Shown: positions 26,278-34,935, counted from the first letter of the stretch. The stretch: DNA of 46,259 nucleotides from Thermohalobaculum sp035527255 (GCA_035527255.1 DATLAW010000348.1:1-46259); one strand, 5' to 3'. Numbers and translations are program-made. The notes: a model not told the origin generated them from the letters alone.

Positions 26278-26765
26278 GCGTGCCCCGCCTGATCGTCACC
26301 TGCTTCGGCATCGGCAACCTGCCCGGCGCACCCGGAACCTGGGCCTCGGTGGCGGCGATCCCATTGGCCTGGGCGCTGCATGCCGCCGGTGGATTCTGGG
26401 CGTTGGGGCTGGTCACTATGGTGCTGGCGCTGATCGGCTACTGGGCCACCTCGCGCTACCTCGCTGGTCGACCCGAAGACCCGGCAGAAGTCGTGATCGA
26501 CGAGGTGGTGGGTATGCTGATCGCCCTATGGCCGCTGTCGATCGGGCTGGCACACACCGGCGCCGAATGGCATGTCTGGCCCTGGCCGGGCTGGGTTCTG
26601 GGCTTCCTGCTGTTTCGTTTCTTCGATATCGTCAGGCCGCCGCCAGTGAGTTGGGCCGACCGCGTACCCGGCCCCCTCGGGGTGATGCTGGACGACATCG
26701 TCGCCGGGGTTCTGACGGCGTCAATCACGGTGATTGCGGCGGGGGTTGCCCATGGTTGGTTCTGA
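26274..26765 (+). CDS. pgpA: Phosphatidylglycerophosphatase A
   Basis: A 163-residue membrane enzyme that dephosphorylates phosphatidylglycerophosphate to phosphatidylglycerol. The N-terminal CFGIGNLPGAPGTWAS segment and the VVIDEVVGM and FRFFDIVRPPP motifs are hallmarks of PgpA, and about four hydrophobic segments span the protein. The GTG start at 26274 overlaps the ispDF stop, and its end overlaps the cinA-type start at 26752 by 14 bases, so ispDF-pgpA-cinA form one translationally coupled run, a conserved alphaproteobacterial order. Confidence 0.93.
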   Translation: MSVPRLIVTCFGIGNLPGAPGTWASVAAIPLAWALHAAGGFWALGLVTMVLALIGYWATSRYLAGRPEDPAEVVIDEVVGMLIALWPLSIGLAHTGAEWHVWPWPGWVLGFLLFRFFDIVRPPPVSWADRVPGPLGVMLDDIVAGVLTASITVIAAGVAHGWF

Positions 26766-27249
26766 CGAAATCCGGGTGCTGGCGGCCCAGGTGCTGGTGG
26801 CCTGCCAGGCCCGCCGCCTGATGGTCACCACCGCCGAAAGCTGCACCGGCGGCATGGTGGCGGCGGCCCTGACCGACATCCCCGGATCATCCGCCGTGGT
26901 CGAGCGCGGCTTTGTCACCTATTCCGACGCAGCCAAGGCCGAGATGCTGGGTGTGCCGGCCACCCTGATCGACGCCAACGGTGCGGTGTCGGGGCCGGTC
27001 GCCCGCGCCATGGCGGCCGGCGCGCTGGCCAACAGCCGCGCCGACCTGGCGGTCTCGATCACCGGCGTCGCCGGCCCCGGCGGCGGCAGTGTCGAAAAGC
27101 CGGAGGGGCTGGTCCATTTCGCCTGCGCCCGGCGCGGCGCGCCGACCATGCACGCCCGGATCGAATTCGGCGCAATTGGCCGCGACCAGGTCCGTGCGGC
27201 CTCGGTTAAACAGGCCCTGAGGATGCTTCTGAACACGGCGGAGATCTGA
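26752..27249 (+). CDS. CinA C-terminal domain family nicotinamide-nucleotide amidohydrolase
   Basis: A 165-residue stand-alone CinA C-terminal domain (PncC type) that deamidates nicotinamide mononucleotide to nicotinate mononucleotide for NAD recycling. The active-site region TAESCTGGMVAAAL (about 27-40) and SITGVAGPGGGS (about 99-110) are intact. It lacks the N-terminal COG1058 domain of full CinA, which is normal for this chromosomal position. ATG 26752 overlaps the pgpA end and has a G-run just upstream. The flavin-binding gene follows after three bases. Confidence 0.9.
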   Translation: MVGSDEIRVLAAQVLVACQARRLMVTTAESCTGGMVAAALTDIPGSSAVVERGFVTYSDAAKAEMLGVPATLIDANGAVSGPVARAMAAGALANSRADLAVSITGVAGPGGGSVEKPEGLVHFACARRGAPTMHARIEFGAIGRDQVRAASVKQALRMLLNTAEI

Positions 27250-27252
27250 CGT

Positions 27253-27843
27253 ATGTTGCCTGAAGATAGCCTCGATGCCATCGCCGACTTCGCCTGGGCC
27301 GAGTTGACCCGCGCGGCGGGTGACAGCGAAAGCCAGTTCCGCCATGCCCAGCTTGCCACTGTCGGCGCCCAGGGCTGGCCACAATCACGCACGATCATTC
27401 TGCGCCATGCCGACACAGATCGGCGTGAGGTCGGCTTTCACACCGACCGGCGTTCAACCAAGGCGGCCGAGCTTGCGGCCAACACCTCGGTGGCCATTGT
27501 CGCTTATGACAGGTCTCGCGGCCTGCAACTGCGGCTGTGGGGTCAGGCGGAGCTGCATGTCGAGGACAACCGGGCCGACGAAGCCTGGACGGCACTCTAT
27601 CCGCCTCTGCGGACACCCTATCGCGCCTACCATGCCCCGGGTCTGCCGATCGAGGCGCCCAAGGTTGGCGATCCAACCGAAGCTGCCCGCAATCCCGTCA
27701 ACCGGGAGAACGGCTTCGAGAACTTCGCCTTCATCGCCATCCGTGCTGTGCGCTTCGAGTGGCTGCAGCTTCGCCCCACTGGCCACCGCCGCGCCCGTTT
27801 TGAATGGAAGTCTGGGTGGCACGGCCACTGGTTGGCGCCTTAA
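27253..27843 (+). CDS. Pyridoxamine 5'-phosphate oxidase-like FMN-binding protein
   Basis: A 196-residue split-barrel flavin-binding protein of the PNPOx-like superfamily (Alr4036-type layout by appearance). The segment RHAQLATVGAQGWPQSRTIIL (about 30-50) starts the FMN-binding barrel, followed by DRRSTKAAEL, which resembles the phosphate-binding loop. The C-terminal FEWLQLRPTGHRRARF matches the family's closing motif. True PdxH signatures are incomplete, so its substrate is uncertain. It follows the cinA-type gene by three bases and its end overlaps the convergent COQ10/RatA-like gene by four bases. Confidence 0.82.
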   Translation: MLPEDSLDAIADFAWAELTRAAGDSESQFRHAQLATVGAQGWPQSRTIILRHADTDRREVGFHTDRRSTKAAELAANTSVAIVAYDRSRGLQLRLWGQAELHVEDNRADEAWTALYPPLRTPYRAYHAPGLPIEAPKVGDPTEAARNPVNRENGFENFAFIAIRAVRFEWLQLRPTGHRRARFEWKSGWHGHWLAP

Positions 27844-28316
27844 AGTCTGCGCTTGCCATAGAGCTGCGCGGCCCGTTCCTCAAAGGCGCGCACGATTCGG
27901 CGCATAGCCTCGTGGAACACCACCCCAATGATCATCTGCAGGGTCTTTGAGCGGAATTCGAAGTCGACGAAAAAATCCACCTCGCAGGCCTTGTCGCTAA
28001 CCGGCATGAACCGCCAATGGTTGTTCAGATAGCGGAATGGCCCATCGAGATAGGCGACATCAATCTTGCTTTCACCAGTCTTGTGATCGGCTGGGTGCAA
28101 CGTCACCCGGCTGCCAAAGCGCTCGCGAAACACTTTGAACGAGATTACCAGATCCGCCTCCAACACCTCCGACCCGTCCGATTGTGAATTGCGCCCACGT
28201 ATCCGGGCGCCAGAACACCAGGGCAGGAATTCGGGGTATGCCGTCACATCGGCAATCAAGGCGTACATCTCGGTCACCGAATAGGGCATCCGGCGGATTT
28301 CTGCGTGAGTAGGCAT
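27840..28316 (-). CDS. COQ10/RatA-like START-domain protein
   Basis: A 158-residue SRPBCC/polyketide-cyclase-fold protein. The start MPTHAEIRRMPYSVTEMYALIADVTAYPEFLPWC matches, from memory, the alphaproteobacterial coenzyme-Q-binding COQ10 / RatA family; the YPEFLPWC signature is typical. Such proteins are thought to chaperone ubiquinone, while RatA in E. coli was described as a toxin affecting ribosome association; the lipid-chaperone role is more likely here. It is convergent with the flavin protein and divergent from hpt, with 181 bases between the starts. Confidence 0.88.
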   Translation of the reverse strand: MPTHAEIRRMPYSVTEMYALIADVTAYPEFLPWCSGARIRGRNSQSDGSEVLEADLVISFKVFRERFGSRVTLHPADHKTGESKIDVAYLDGPFRYLNNHWRFMPVSDKACEVDFFVDFEFRSKTLQMIIGVVFHEAMRRIVRAFEERAAQLYGKRRL

Positions 28317-28497
28317 TCAACTACGCTCTGCTTCTTCGGGGTGCCGGGCTGTGGTTTGAACGACAGTAGCCCCGGTTGGCAACCCGCGAAAGTGCCGTGA
28401 ATACATCTCAGCGACAGAATTGGCAGTTGACCATGGCGATCGTTCCCAGCCACCCTTAACCCGACAAGCAAATCTTTGTGGGAGCAGAGCCCGTACG

Positions 28498-29037
28498 ATG
28501 ACCCCAATCTATACGATCAATACCCTGATCTCCGCCGAACAGATTGCGGCGCGTGTGGGTGCATTGGCAACCGAAATCAATGCCCATTTCATCGGCACCG
28601 AAAAGCTGGTTGTGGTCGGGTTACTGCGCGGCTCATTTGTCTTCATCGCCGATTTGGTGCGCCAGCTGGAACTTCCGGTCGAGGTCGACTTCATCGAGGT
28701 TTCCTCCTACGGCATGGGAACTGAAAGCTCTCGCGAGGTACGAATACTCAAGGATCTACGCTCGCCAATCCAGGGGCGCGACGTGCTAGTGGTGGAGGAC
28801 ATCGTCGATACCGGCCACACGCTGAAACACGTGCTGAGACTACTCGCCACCCACAAACCGGCCCGGCTTGAGGTTTGCGCCCTGTTGTCAAAGCCCACGC
28901 GCCGCGAAGTCGAGATCAGGGCCAGATGGATCGGCTTCGAAATTCCGGACGAGTTCGTGGTCGGCTACGGAATTGACTATGCTCAGCGTAACCGAAATTT
29001 GCCATTTATCGGAGCAGTCGAGTTTGCGGGTCAATAG
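28498..29037 (+). CDS. hpt: Hypoxanthine phosphoribosyltransferase
   Basis: A 179-residue purine-salvage enzyme that converts hypoxanthine (and usually guanine) plus PRPP to nucleotides. The PRPP-binding motif VLVVEDIVDTGHTL is at 97-110, preceded by GLLRGSFVF (about 41-49, substrate loop) and EVSSYG. The C-terminal DEFVVGYGIDY segment is also characteristic. ATG 28498 is preferred over the in-frame ATG at 28420, because homology begins at TINTLISAEQI and GGGAG lies about ten bases upstream. It is a single gene, the last conserved-core gene before the AT-rich island. Confidence 0.92.
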   Translation: MTPIYTINTLISAEQIAARVGALATEINAHFIGTEKLVVVGLLRGSFVFIADLVRQLELPVEVDFIEVSSYGMGTESSREVRILKDLRSPIQGRDVLVVEDIVDTGHTLKHVLRLLATHKPARLEVCALLSKPTRREVEIRARWIGFEIPDEFVVGYGIDYAQRNRNLPFIGAVEFAGQ

Positions 29038-29240
29038 TGCAGTATCGGACGCGGATTCGGCTGTGGGAAACGACGGTGGTCTTGGCAATCAATCGGATCC
29101 TTTCTCGGACTTATGGTTTTGAGAACAATGTGGTATAGATCAAAGTGGCCGACACCATGAACCGACGCGAACTATATTCTTTTTTGGCGATGAACGTGGT
29201 AGCGATCTGATAAGTGGCATTTCGAACTGAGGGATCTACA

Positions 29241-30033
29241 GTGGAAGTCGACTTCGAGGCGATTAAATTCGCAACAAACGGAATGCTTGACCCCGACGTA
29301 TACCGGGGCATCCACGAGTGCGCGCAAACTTCCTTGGCTGATATTCTAGAGGTCGGGACGGCAAGCGGAGCAGCGACCATCTCGGCGGCACTTGGCGCTC
29401 AGCCCGGGATCCGGGTTAAGACGATAGAACGGGTCGTAAGTGTAAGTGGTTGGTCTCTCTGGGGTACTGAAGAAAACTATACACAGCTTATCAACAAAAA
29501 ACTTTGAAACATTTGGTATAAAACAAACCATAGACTCCCATATAGGAACTTCTCAAGAAATCGCTCCGACGCTCAACTTGAACAACGGACTCGGAATGCT
29601 CATTCTTGACGCAGACGGCGCCATAGACCGTGACTTTTTACTGTTTTATAACGCGTTGACCCCCGGAGCTCCAATTGTTATTGATGACTATAAGAATAAA
29701 ATGGTAAATTTTAAAATATATGACTAACAGTGATATTATTTTGTCGATCAAAAGCATAAATTGACAAAAATTCTCATAGATTACTTTGAAAAATTGGGGT
29801 ATCTCACGCACGTTAAAACTATTAACGATACCTATTTCGGACTCAAGCCGGAAACGCTTACGTCTCCGGTCGAATTCGATCTGGCAGAGATACTCAACCT
29901 CTATCGCAAACTTACATTTGGCGAAGGCAAAATTCAATCCAGGTGGTTTGGCTATCTATCAGAGCAGCTTAAGCGAACAATGCCCCGATCACATTTCGCG
30001 CTTAAGAAACTGCGTGGGAAAGCCAAAAATTAG
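29241..30033 (+). pseudogene. Disrupted class I SAM-dependent methyltransferase
   Basis: The GTG start at 29241 (GGGA upstream) opens a methyltransferase with motif I ILEVGTASGAATISAAL and a GWSLWGTEENY segment, ending prematurely at 29507. Deleting one A from the six-A run just before (about 29496-29501) restores reading into NFETFGIKQTIDSHIGTSQEI, then MLILDADGAIDRDF and IVIDDYKNK. In that frame, stops at 29725-29727 and 29731-29733 interrupt it again before YFVDQKHKLTKILIDYFEKLGYL and a basic tail ending at 30033. Total span is 793 bases, one more than a multiple of three. The frame and low GC suggest a decaying acquired gene; an assembly indel could explain the first lesion but not the stops. 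Confidence 0.65.
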
Positions 30034-30718
30034 CTCTGTCTCAATCTGAACTTATCGACTGAACAGGGTCGCTCAAAAAAATTTCGGAGTACTGGCCTCA
30101 GCCTTTGAAACATCGTCACCAGCTAGCTCGAGCATGGCGTGGTTCTTACAGATCGGAAAACACTCTAGTCTGGCCCCAAAGTTCATTTTCCCTGCCATTG
30201 GGTGCTATTCTGCGGTTTACGGAGCATAGATCGCATTCCGTAGCCTCGGCCTTGCCGACAAATTTGATTGATCAAAGTGTAAACTGGCGATACGTTACAA
30301 TCTAGGGCGTAACATGAGGAATCTCGGGTATCGCTATGCCAACACAAATAGAACTCCAGTCAGAAATTACTGGAAATCTCGCCAGCTCAATTACGCCAGA
30401 CGAGGCGACCCGGATCCCCTCAAAAATGCGGCGGGCGTACCACCCACTGTTAGGTCGGCCATGAAACAGAAGCAACGGCCGTCGACATCATCCAAGAATT
30501 TCAACCTGGGAAGCGCAACAGATCCATGAGCGGTCGTGTAAAAATGATGCGTATAAGCAACGGACCCGGCCAACAGGCTCGAGATCTGAAGAGTTTCGGC
30601 GAACATCTGCGCCTCGTAAGTCAGTCTTTGTCGCGCATCCAAAGTATAATTTTGCTCAGCAAATATGGGCAGCTGTATTCGAGTTTTGCACCAACGCTGA
30701 AAATGTTCTCTTAAATTG
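30034..30718. other. AT-rich stretch with possible decayed gene fragment
   Basis: No intact gene is recognised. On the plus strand 30336-30464 encodes MPTQIELQSEITGNLASS and on to LLGRP, and the next frame from about 30463 to 30714 continues with a Lys/Arg-rich helical-looking segment (EATAVDIIQEFQPGKR ... SKYGQLYSSFAPTL). The two parts together span 379 bases, again a multiple of three plus one, so a single extra base could have split one 125-residue frame. I do not recognise the product. Nothing is visible in 30034-30335. Confidence 0.25.
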
Positions 30719-31555
30719 ATGGCTCGAACAATGAAGTTAAATGCACCCGTTCATCTGCTCAACCAGGTTCGATCGTTAACTGACGCCGCGCAGTTGAGTA
30801 TGACACCAACCGTTAACTTTGATACGAAATTCTTGAAGAAACAGTCCGACCTGAACCTGGCAAAAATATTTTCGAACCATGCATCTTCTGATTCATGGGA
30901 CACATCTCACGAAAAAATTCATTCTCTTTACGCTGGGAATAAACAAACCGGAGGTGTTAATATTGGGGACCGACGAATACTATACTACCTCGCTATCGCG
31001 CAGTCGCCAAAACGCATCCTCAAAATTGGCACGAATATCGGTAGCTCGACCCTGCACCTGGCCTACGCCTTGAAACAAATTAGAAGTGATTCAAGGATTA
31101 CGACCGTCGATATCGATGACGTGAATCATCCTGAAGCCGGCGTCTGGAGAAAGATTGGCCTGCCATTATCCCCCCTGGAAATGTCCGAGCAACTGGGTTG
31201 CCTTGATATTATTGATTTCAAGACGACCCCCAGTCTGGATTTTATGAATTCAACAGAACACAGGTATGATTTTATATTTCTTGATGGCGATCATCGGGCG
31301 AAAACCGTTTATCAGGAAGTAAGTGCCGCGCTTTCCCTGTTCGGCTCTGACGGCATTATTATACTACATGATTATTACCCCCGAGGAGAGGCGTTGTTTC
31401 CTGACGAGAAGATAATAAGTGGCCCATACTTAGCGCTTGAGAAAATTATGCGTGAAAACTCAGATATTGGGGTTCTTCCATTGGGTCGGGTACCGTGGCA
31501 AACCAAGCAAGACACGAATCTCACAAGTTTGGCAATCGTCGTAAAAAAAGGGTAG
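30719..31555 (+). CDS. Class I SAM-dependent methyltransferase
   Basis: A 278-residue methyltransferase of the Methyltransf_24-like type. Motif I is at 100-110 (ILKIGTNIGSS, with Lys at 102 where Glu or Asp is usual), an acidic TTVDIDDV follows at 128-135, and FLDGDH lies at 187-192. The N-terminal 90 residues are unlike the core and probably form a substrate-binding cap. GC is well below the surrounding genes. ATG 30719 is preceded three bases earlier by an in-frame TTG. Together with the disrupted methyltransferase at 29241 it suggests an acquired module, perhaps for surface polysaccharide or secondary-metabolite methylation; the acceptor is unknown. Confidence 0.75.
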   Translation: MARTMKLNAPVHLLNQVRSLTDAAQLSMTPTVNFDTKFLKKQSDLNLAKIFSNHASSDSWDTSHEKIHSLYAGNKQTGGVNIGDRRILYYLAIAQSPKRILKIGTNIGSSTLHLAYALKQIRSDSRITTVDIDDVNHPEAGVWRKIGLPLSPLEMSEQLGCLDIIDFKTTPSLDFMNSTEHRYDFIFLDGDHRAKTVYQEVSAALSLFGSDGIIILHDYYPRGEALFPDEKIISGPYLALEKIMRENSDIGVLPLGRVPWQTKQDTNLTSLAIVVKKG

Positions 31556-31566
31556 CGCGCTACCTT
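31543..31566 (-). terminator. Rho-independent terminator for the zapA transcript
   Basis: A 14-base perfect palindrome at 31551-31564 is followed, on the minus strand, by seven T residues (complement of the A-run at 31543-31549). It lies about 115 bases downstream of zapA. The same palindrome overlaps the TAG stop of the convergent methyltransferase. Confidence 0.55.
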
Positions 31567-31679
31567 ATCGTTCACAAAATTGACGCCTAACTCTTCCGTC
31601 TTGCTTCAGTTTTTTCCCGATCGGACGAAAGCTATTCCTGCCACGAGAACGACCCTGCGAATCGGAATGAAATATCCGT

Positions 31680-32045
31680 TCAGCTCTCCTGCCCGCCCAT
31701 GCTCTCGATCTGGGAAACCAATTCGTTGATCCGATTGGTCAAATCCTTCTCGCGCTCCGAATTAAACATGTCGGCGGAGTCGCCGAGACCTTCGGCAAGT
31801 TTTTGGCATTGCAGCAAACGCTGCTCGACCTGATAGGTTTTGTCCTCGGCCTCGGCGAGGCGGTCAGCGACCATCAACGCGGTCATCAGCAGTAGCCGAC
31901 CCTCGGACATTTGGCCAAACTGGCGCAGCAACCCGCGCGCGTCGGTGTCGAGCATCGCTCCAAGGCCGGTGAGATGTTCCTCCTCACCGGCACCACAACC
32001 CAGCCGGTAGGTGCGTCCGGCAATATCAACGGAAACTTCAGGCAT
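31680..32045 (-). CDS. zapA: Cell division protein ZapA
   Basis: A 121-residue FtsZ-ring-associated protein. The N-terminal beta-strand domain begins MPEVSVDIAGRTYRLGC, matching the usual V-x-I-x-G-x-x-Y-x-L/I start. A long amphipathic helix (about 50-120) mediates dimerisation and cross-linking of FtsZ filaments. It is ten bases downstream of a small coiled-coil gene on the same strand, the arrangement known for Caulobacter zauP-zapA. The gene ends about 125 bases from the AT-rich island. Confidence 0.9.
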   Translation of the reverse strand: MPEVSVDIAGRTYRLGCGAGEEEHLTGLGAMLDTDARGLLRQFGQMSEGRLLLMTALMVADRLAEAEDKTYQVEQRLLQCQKLAEGLGDSADMFNSEREKDLTNRINELVSQIESMGGQES

Positions 32046-32055
32046 CGAGTTCTCC

Positions 32056-32334
32056 CTATCCGGTTTTTTTCTTTGACGCGACCAGACTGCGCAAGTCCGT
32101 CAGCGCAATTTTTACGGCATCGGCTGCTTCGGCGCGCAGATTAACGTCTTCATCGCGCAAAGCCCGAAGTTCATCAACCTGGGCTCGGAGCAGGTCACGC
32201 TCCGCAGTCAGTTCCGAGATTCGCAATGTGGTTGCGTCAGTGGGGCCTTTCACAGTGCGTTTCTGCCCGGTGGCTACAATCAGGTTTGATACTGCTGTCC
32301 CGAGCCGATCCAATGCGTTGTCAAGTTCCGACAT
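32056..32334 (-). CDS. Small coiled-coil protein, probable ZapA partner (ZauP-like)
   Basis: A 92-residue, almost wholly helical protein. Residues 36-70 (ISELTAERDLLRAQVDELRAL) have clear heptad character, and the tail is basic (SKKKTG). The start is ATG 32334 (MSELDNALDRLGTAV); upstream in-frame sequence is not protein-like. It lies ten bases upstream of zapA. In Caulobacter the gene paired with zapA encodes ZauP, a coiled-coil protein that helps ZapA focus the Z-ring; position, size and predicted structure agree, but I recognise it by context rather than by strong sequence signature. Confidence 0.7.
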   Translation of the reverse strand: MSELDNALDRLGTAVSNLIVATGQKRTVKGPTDATTLRISELTAERDLLRAQVDELRALRDEDVNLRAEAADAVKIALTDLRSLVASKKKTG

Positions 32335-32769
32335 CTGCCTCTTTTCCCCGTTCTTGCATGTTAAAGTCTGCCTTTGGTCATATCCGACCAGGTGTCCTAT
32401 TAGTCTTGCTCGGCCCGTTGGCCAAGCCCCACGGAACCCGGTGAATTCCGGCACCACGCGCGTAGCGAGCGGCCACGCTGCGGCGCTGATCCGAATCATC
32501 GCCCGACTACCCCTCCGATGCAAGTATCACCGACGTGGAATTCTGTCCAAATCGGCGGAAATGCGGCCTGCGATATGGGCTATCTTTCTCAGATCGGCAT
32601 GCAGGAGCCATATCTGTACCTTACCGGGGTTGACCCTCGGCTCGATGGTCAGCATTTTGCGCGTCATCGTGGGCGCCGGACATCCGTCCCCCGCATCTTG
32701 GCACCGCATCCGGGCATCCCCTTGCTGCGTTCGCCCACAGTCCTGGGGAACAGATTGAACATCGAGAAA
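32335..32769. other. Divergent intergenic region zauP-like / tkt
   Basis: 435 bases between leftward zauP-like and rightward tkt starts. The plus frame is open from 32518 into tkt, but this part has no transketolase similarity and the stretch is probably leader and promoter DNA. A GGGGA at 32745-32749 is the best ribosome-binding site before tkt. No RNA gene is recognised. Confidence 0.4.
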
Positions 32770-34773
32770 ATGAAAGCCGCCGATCCGCGCCGCTTCGCCA
32801 TGGCGAATGCGCTAAGGGTGCTGGCGATGGACGCTGTCGAAGCTGCCCAGTCCGGGCATCCGGGAATGCCAATGGGGATGGCTGATGTCGCGACCGTGCT
32901 GTTCGACAACCATCTGAAGTTCGACCCGACATCGCCCGACTGGCCTGACCGCGACCGCTTCGTGCTGTCGGCGGGGCATGGCTCGATGCTGCTGTATGGG
33001 CTGTTGCACCTGACCGGTTACGCCGACATGACGCTGGACGAGATCAAGAACTTCCGCAAACTCGGCTCGCGCACGGCCGGGCACCCGGAATACCGCCATG
33101 CCAGTGGGATCGAGACCACAACCGGGCCGTTGGGCCAGGGGTTGGCCAATGCCGTGGGTATGGCGATGGCCGAACAATCGATGGCAGCGCGCTTCGGCAA
33201 CAAGGTGGTGGACCATCGTACCTACGTGATTGCCGGTGACGGTTGCCTTATGGAGGGACTCAGCCAAGAGGCGATTACCTTGGCCGGGCGCCAGAGACTG
33301 TCGAAGTTGATCGTGCTGTGGGACGACAATGGCATCTCGATCGACGGCAAGGTCTCGCTGTCGGATGCCACCGACCAGCTGCAACGATTTGCCGCCAGTG
33401 GTTGGGATGTGCGCGCCGTCGATGGCCATGACGTGGCCGGAATCGATGCCGCGCTGACCTGGGCAAAGGCAAATGGCAAGCCGACGCTGGTCGCCTGCAA
33501 GACCCATATCGGGCTGGGCGCGCCTACCAAGCAGGACACCTCCAAAGCGCATGGGGCACCATTGGGGGCCAGTGAGATTGCCGGGGCGCGGGCGGCTTTT
33601 GGCTGGAGCCACGGGCCGTTCGATATCCCAAATGCGGTGCGTACCAACTGGCTCGGCACAGCAAAGCGGGGCGCCGCCGCTCGGGCGCAGTGGCATACAT
33701 GGCTCGGGAACCTCTCGAATGCCAAACAGGCGGAGTTTGCCCGGGTGATGGCCGGCGAGCCGCCGAACAAACTGGCCGGGGCGATCCGGGCGCTGAAGAA
33801 GCAGATATCCGCCGACCAGCCCAAGGTCGCGACCCGCAAGGCGAGTGAGACGGCGCTGGCGGCGATCAACCCGGTGATGCCGGAGACGATTGGCGGCTCG
33901 GCCGACTTGACCGGATCAAACAACACCCTGACGCCCGGGATGGGGGTCTTCGATATCGACTGCCGTGGCGGGCGCTACGTCTATTACGGCATCCGCGAGC
34001 ACGGTATGGCAGCGGCGATGAACGGCATGGCGCTGCATGGCGGCGTTGCCCCCTATGGCGGCACCTTCCTGTGCTTCACCGACTATGCGCGCGGCGCCAT
34101 GCGCCTGAGCGCGGTGATGGGTCTGCGGGTGGTCTATGTGATGACCCATGACAGCATCGGCCTGGGCGAAGACGGCCCGACCCATCAGCCGGTGGAGCAT
34201 GTGGCGATGCTGCGGGCGACGCCCAACATCAACGTCTTCCGTCCGGCCGATGCCGTTGAGACGGCGGAGGCCTGGGAGATCGCGCTGACGAGCAACGATA
34301 TACCGAGCGTGCTGGCGCTGACCAGGCAGAACCTGCCGACGCTCCGCACCAGGCATACCAATCTGAATCTGACCGCGCGCGGGGCCTATGTGATGGCCGA
34401 GGCCGACCACAAACGCCGGGTGATCCTAATGGCCACCGGCTCGGAGGTCGCTATCGCCATGGAGGCCAAGTCTTTGCTGGAAGCCAAGGGGTTTGGCGCA
34501 CGTGTTGTCTCGATGCCGTGCTTCGAGCTGTTCGCGGCCCAGGGCGAAGCGTACCGCCGCAAGGTACTGCCAGCGGGTGCGGTGCGGATCGGCATCGAGG
34601 CTGCAGTACGCCAGGGTTGGGATCGCTGGTTGATGGGCGAGCGCGGTTCCGAGAAGAAAGCCGACTTCGTCGGTTTGGATAGCTTCGGCGCTTCGGCCCC
34701 GGCTGAGGAGTTGTACAAGCACTTTGGGATAACGGCGGAAGCGGTGGCGGAAAAGGCGTTGGCGCTAATGTGA
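32770..34773 (+). CDS. tkt: Transketolase
   Basis: A 667-residue thiamine-diphosphate enzyme transferring two-carbon units between ketose and aldose phosphates in the pentose-phosphate (and, where present, Calvin) pathway. The N-terminal SGHPGMPMGMAD, the GDG at 156-158 with a downstream NGIS (TPP/Mg site), and GEDGPTHQPVEH in the pyrimidine domain are all intact. ATG 32770 is taken conservatively; TTG 32755 has a better spaced GGGGA upstream and would add five residues. It heads a set of central-carbon genes (gap, pgk, fba) that are interrupted downstream by unrelated genes. Confidence 0.94.
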   Translation: MKAADPRRFAMANALRVLAMDAVEAAQSGHPGMPMGMADVATVLFDNHLKFDPTSPDWPDRDRFVLSAGHGSMLLYGLLHLTGYADMTLDEIKNFRKLGSRTAGHPEYRHASGIETTTGPLGQGLANAVGMAMAEQSMAARFGNKVVDHRTYVIAGDGCLMEGLSQEAITLAGRQRLSKLIVLWDDNGISIDGKVSLSDATDQLQRFAASGWDVRAVDGHDVAGIDAALTWAKANGKPTLVACKTHIGLGAPTKQDTSKAHGAPLGASEIAGARAAFGWSHGPFDIPNAVRTNWLGTAKRGAAARAQWHTWLGNLSNAKQAEFARVMAGEPPNKLAGAIRALKKQISADQPKVATRKASETALAAINPVMPETIGGSADLTGSNNTLTPGMGVFDIDCRGGRYVYYGIREHGMAAAMNGMALHGGVAPYGGTFLCFTDYARGAMRLSAVMGLRVVYVMTHDSIGLGEDGPTHQPVEHVAMLRATPNINVFRPADAVETAEAWEIALTSNDIPSVLALTRQNLPTLRTRHTNLNLTARGAYVMAEADHKRRVILMATGSEVAIAMEAKSLLEAKGFGARVVSMPCFELFAAQGEAYRRKVLPAGAVRIGIEAAVRQGWDRWLMGERGSEKKADFVGLDSFGASAPAEELYKHFGITAEAVAEKALALM

Positions 34774-34779
34774 GGTTGG

Positions 34780-34935
34780 GGCGGCACGCATGGCTTTGTG
34801 ATCGAGGCCGAGGACTTCGGAGACTTCAAACGGGCGATCAAGGAAAAGCTGTGGCGTGAATTCACGTCGTTCGTCGCGGATAGCAGCCCGCCTGCTGGCG
34901 GTTACCGCGTTGCTGGATCTGCAATTCAAAACTGA
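34780..34935 (+). pseudogene. C-terminal remnant of a DUF1194-like protein
   Basis: Directly after the tkt stop the plus frame reads GGTHGFVIEAEDFGDFKRAI followed by KEKLWREF and a short tail to TGA 34933-34935. From memory this resembles the last strand and helix of DUF1194 (von Willebrand-like, secreted) proteins: glycine-glycine, a hydrophobic strand, an acidic D-F and a terminal AIxxKLxxE helix. No start codon or upstream domain exists, so it can only be a leftover. It overlaps the end of the convergent epimerase pseudogene by ten bases. Confidence 0.4.

Noticed and set aside
29490..29510. Programmed -1 frameshift at the six-A run in the methyltransferase
   Set aside because: Restoring the frame needs +1 (or -2), not -1, and further in-frame stops follow, so gene decay or an indel fits better.
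31567..31679. 6S RNA gene downstream of zapA
   Set aside because: The gap is only about 113 bases before the terminator and shows no long 6S-like hairpin with a central bulge.
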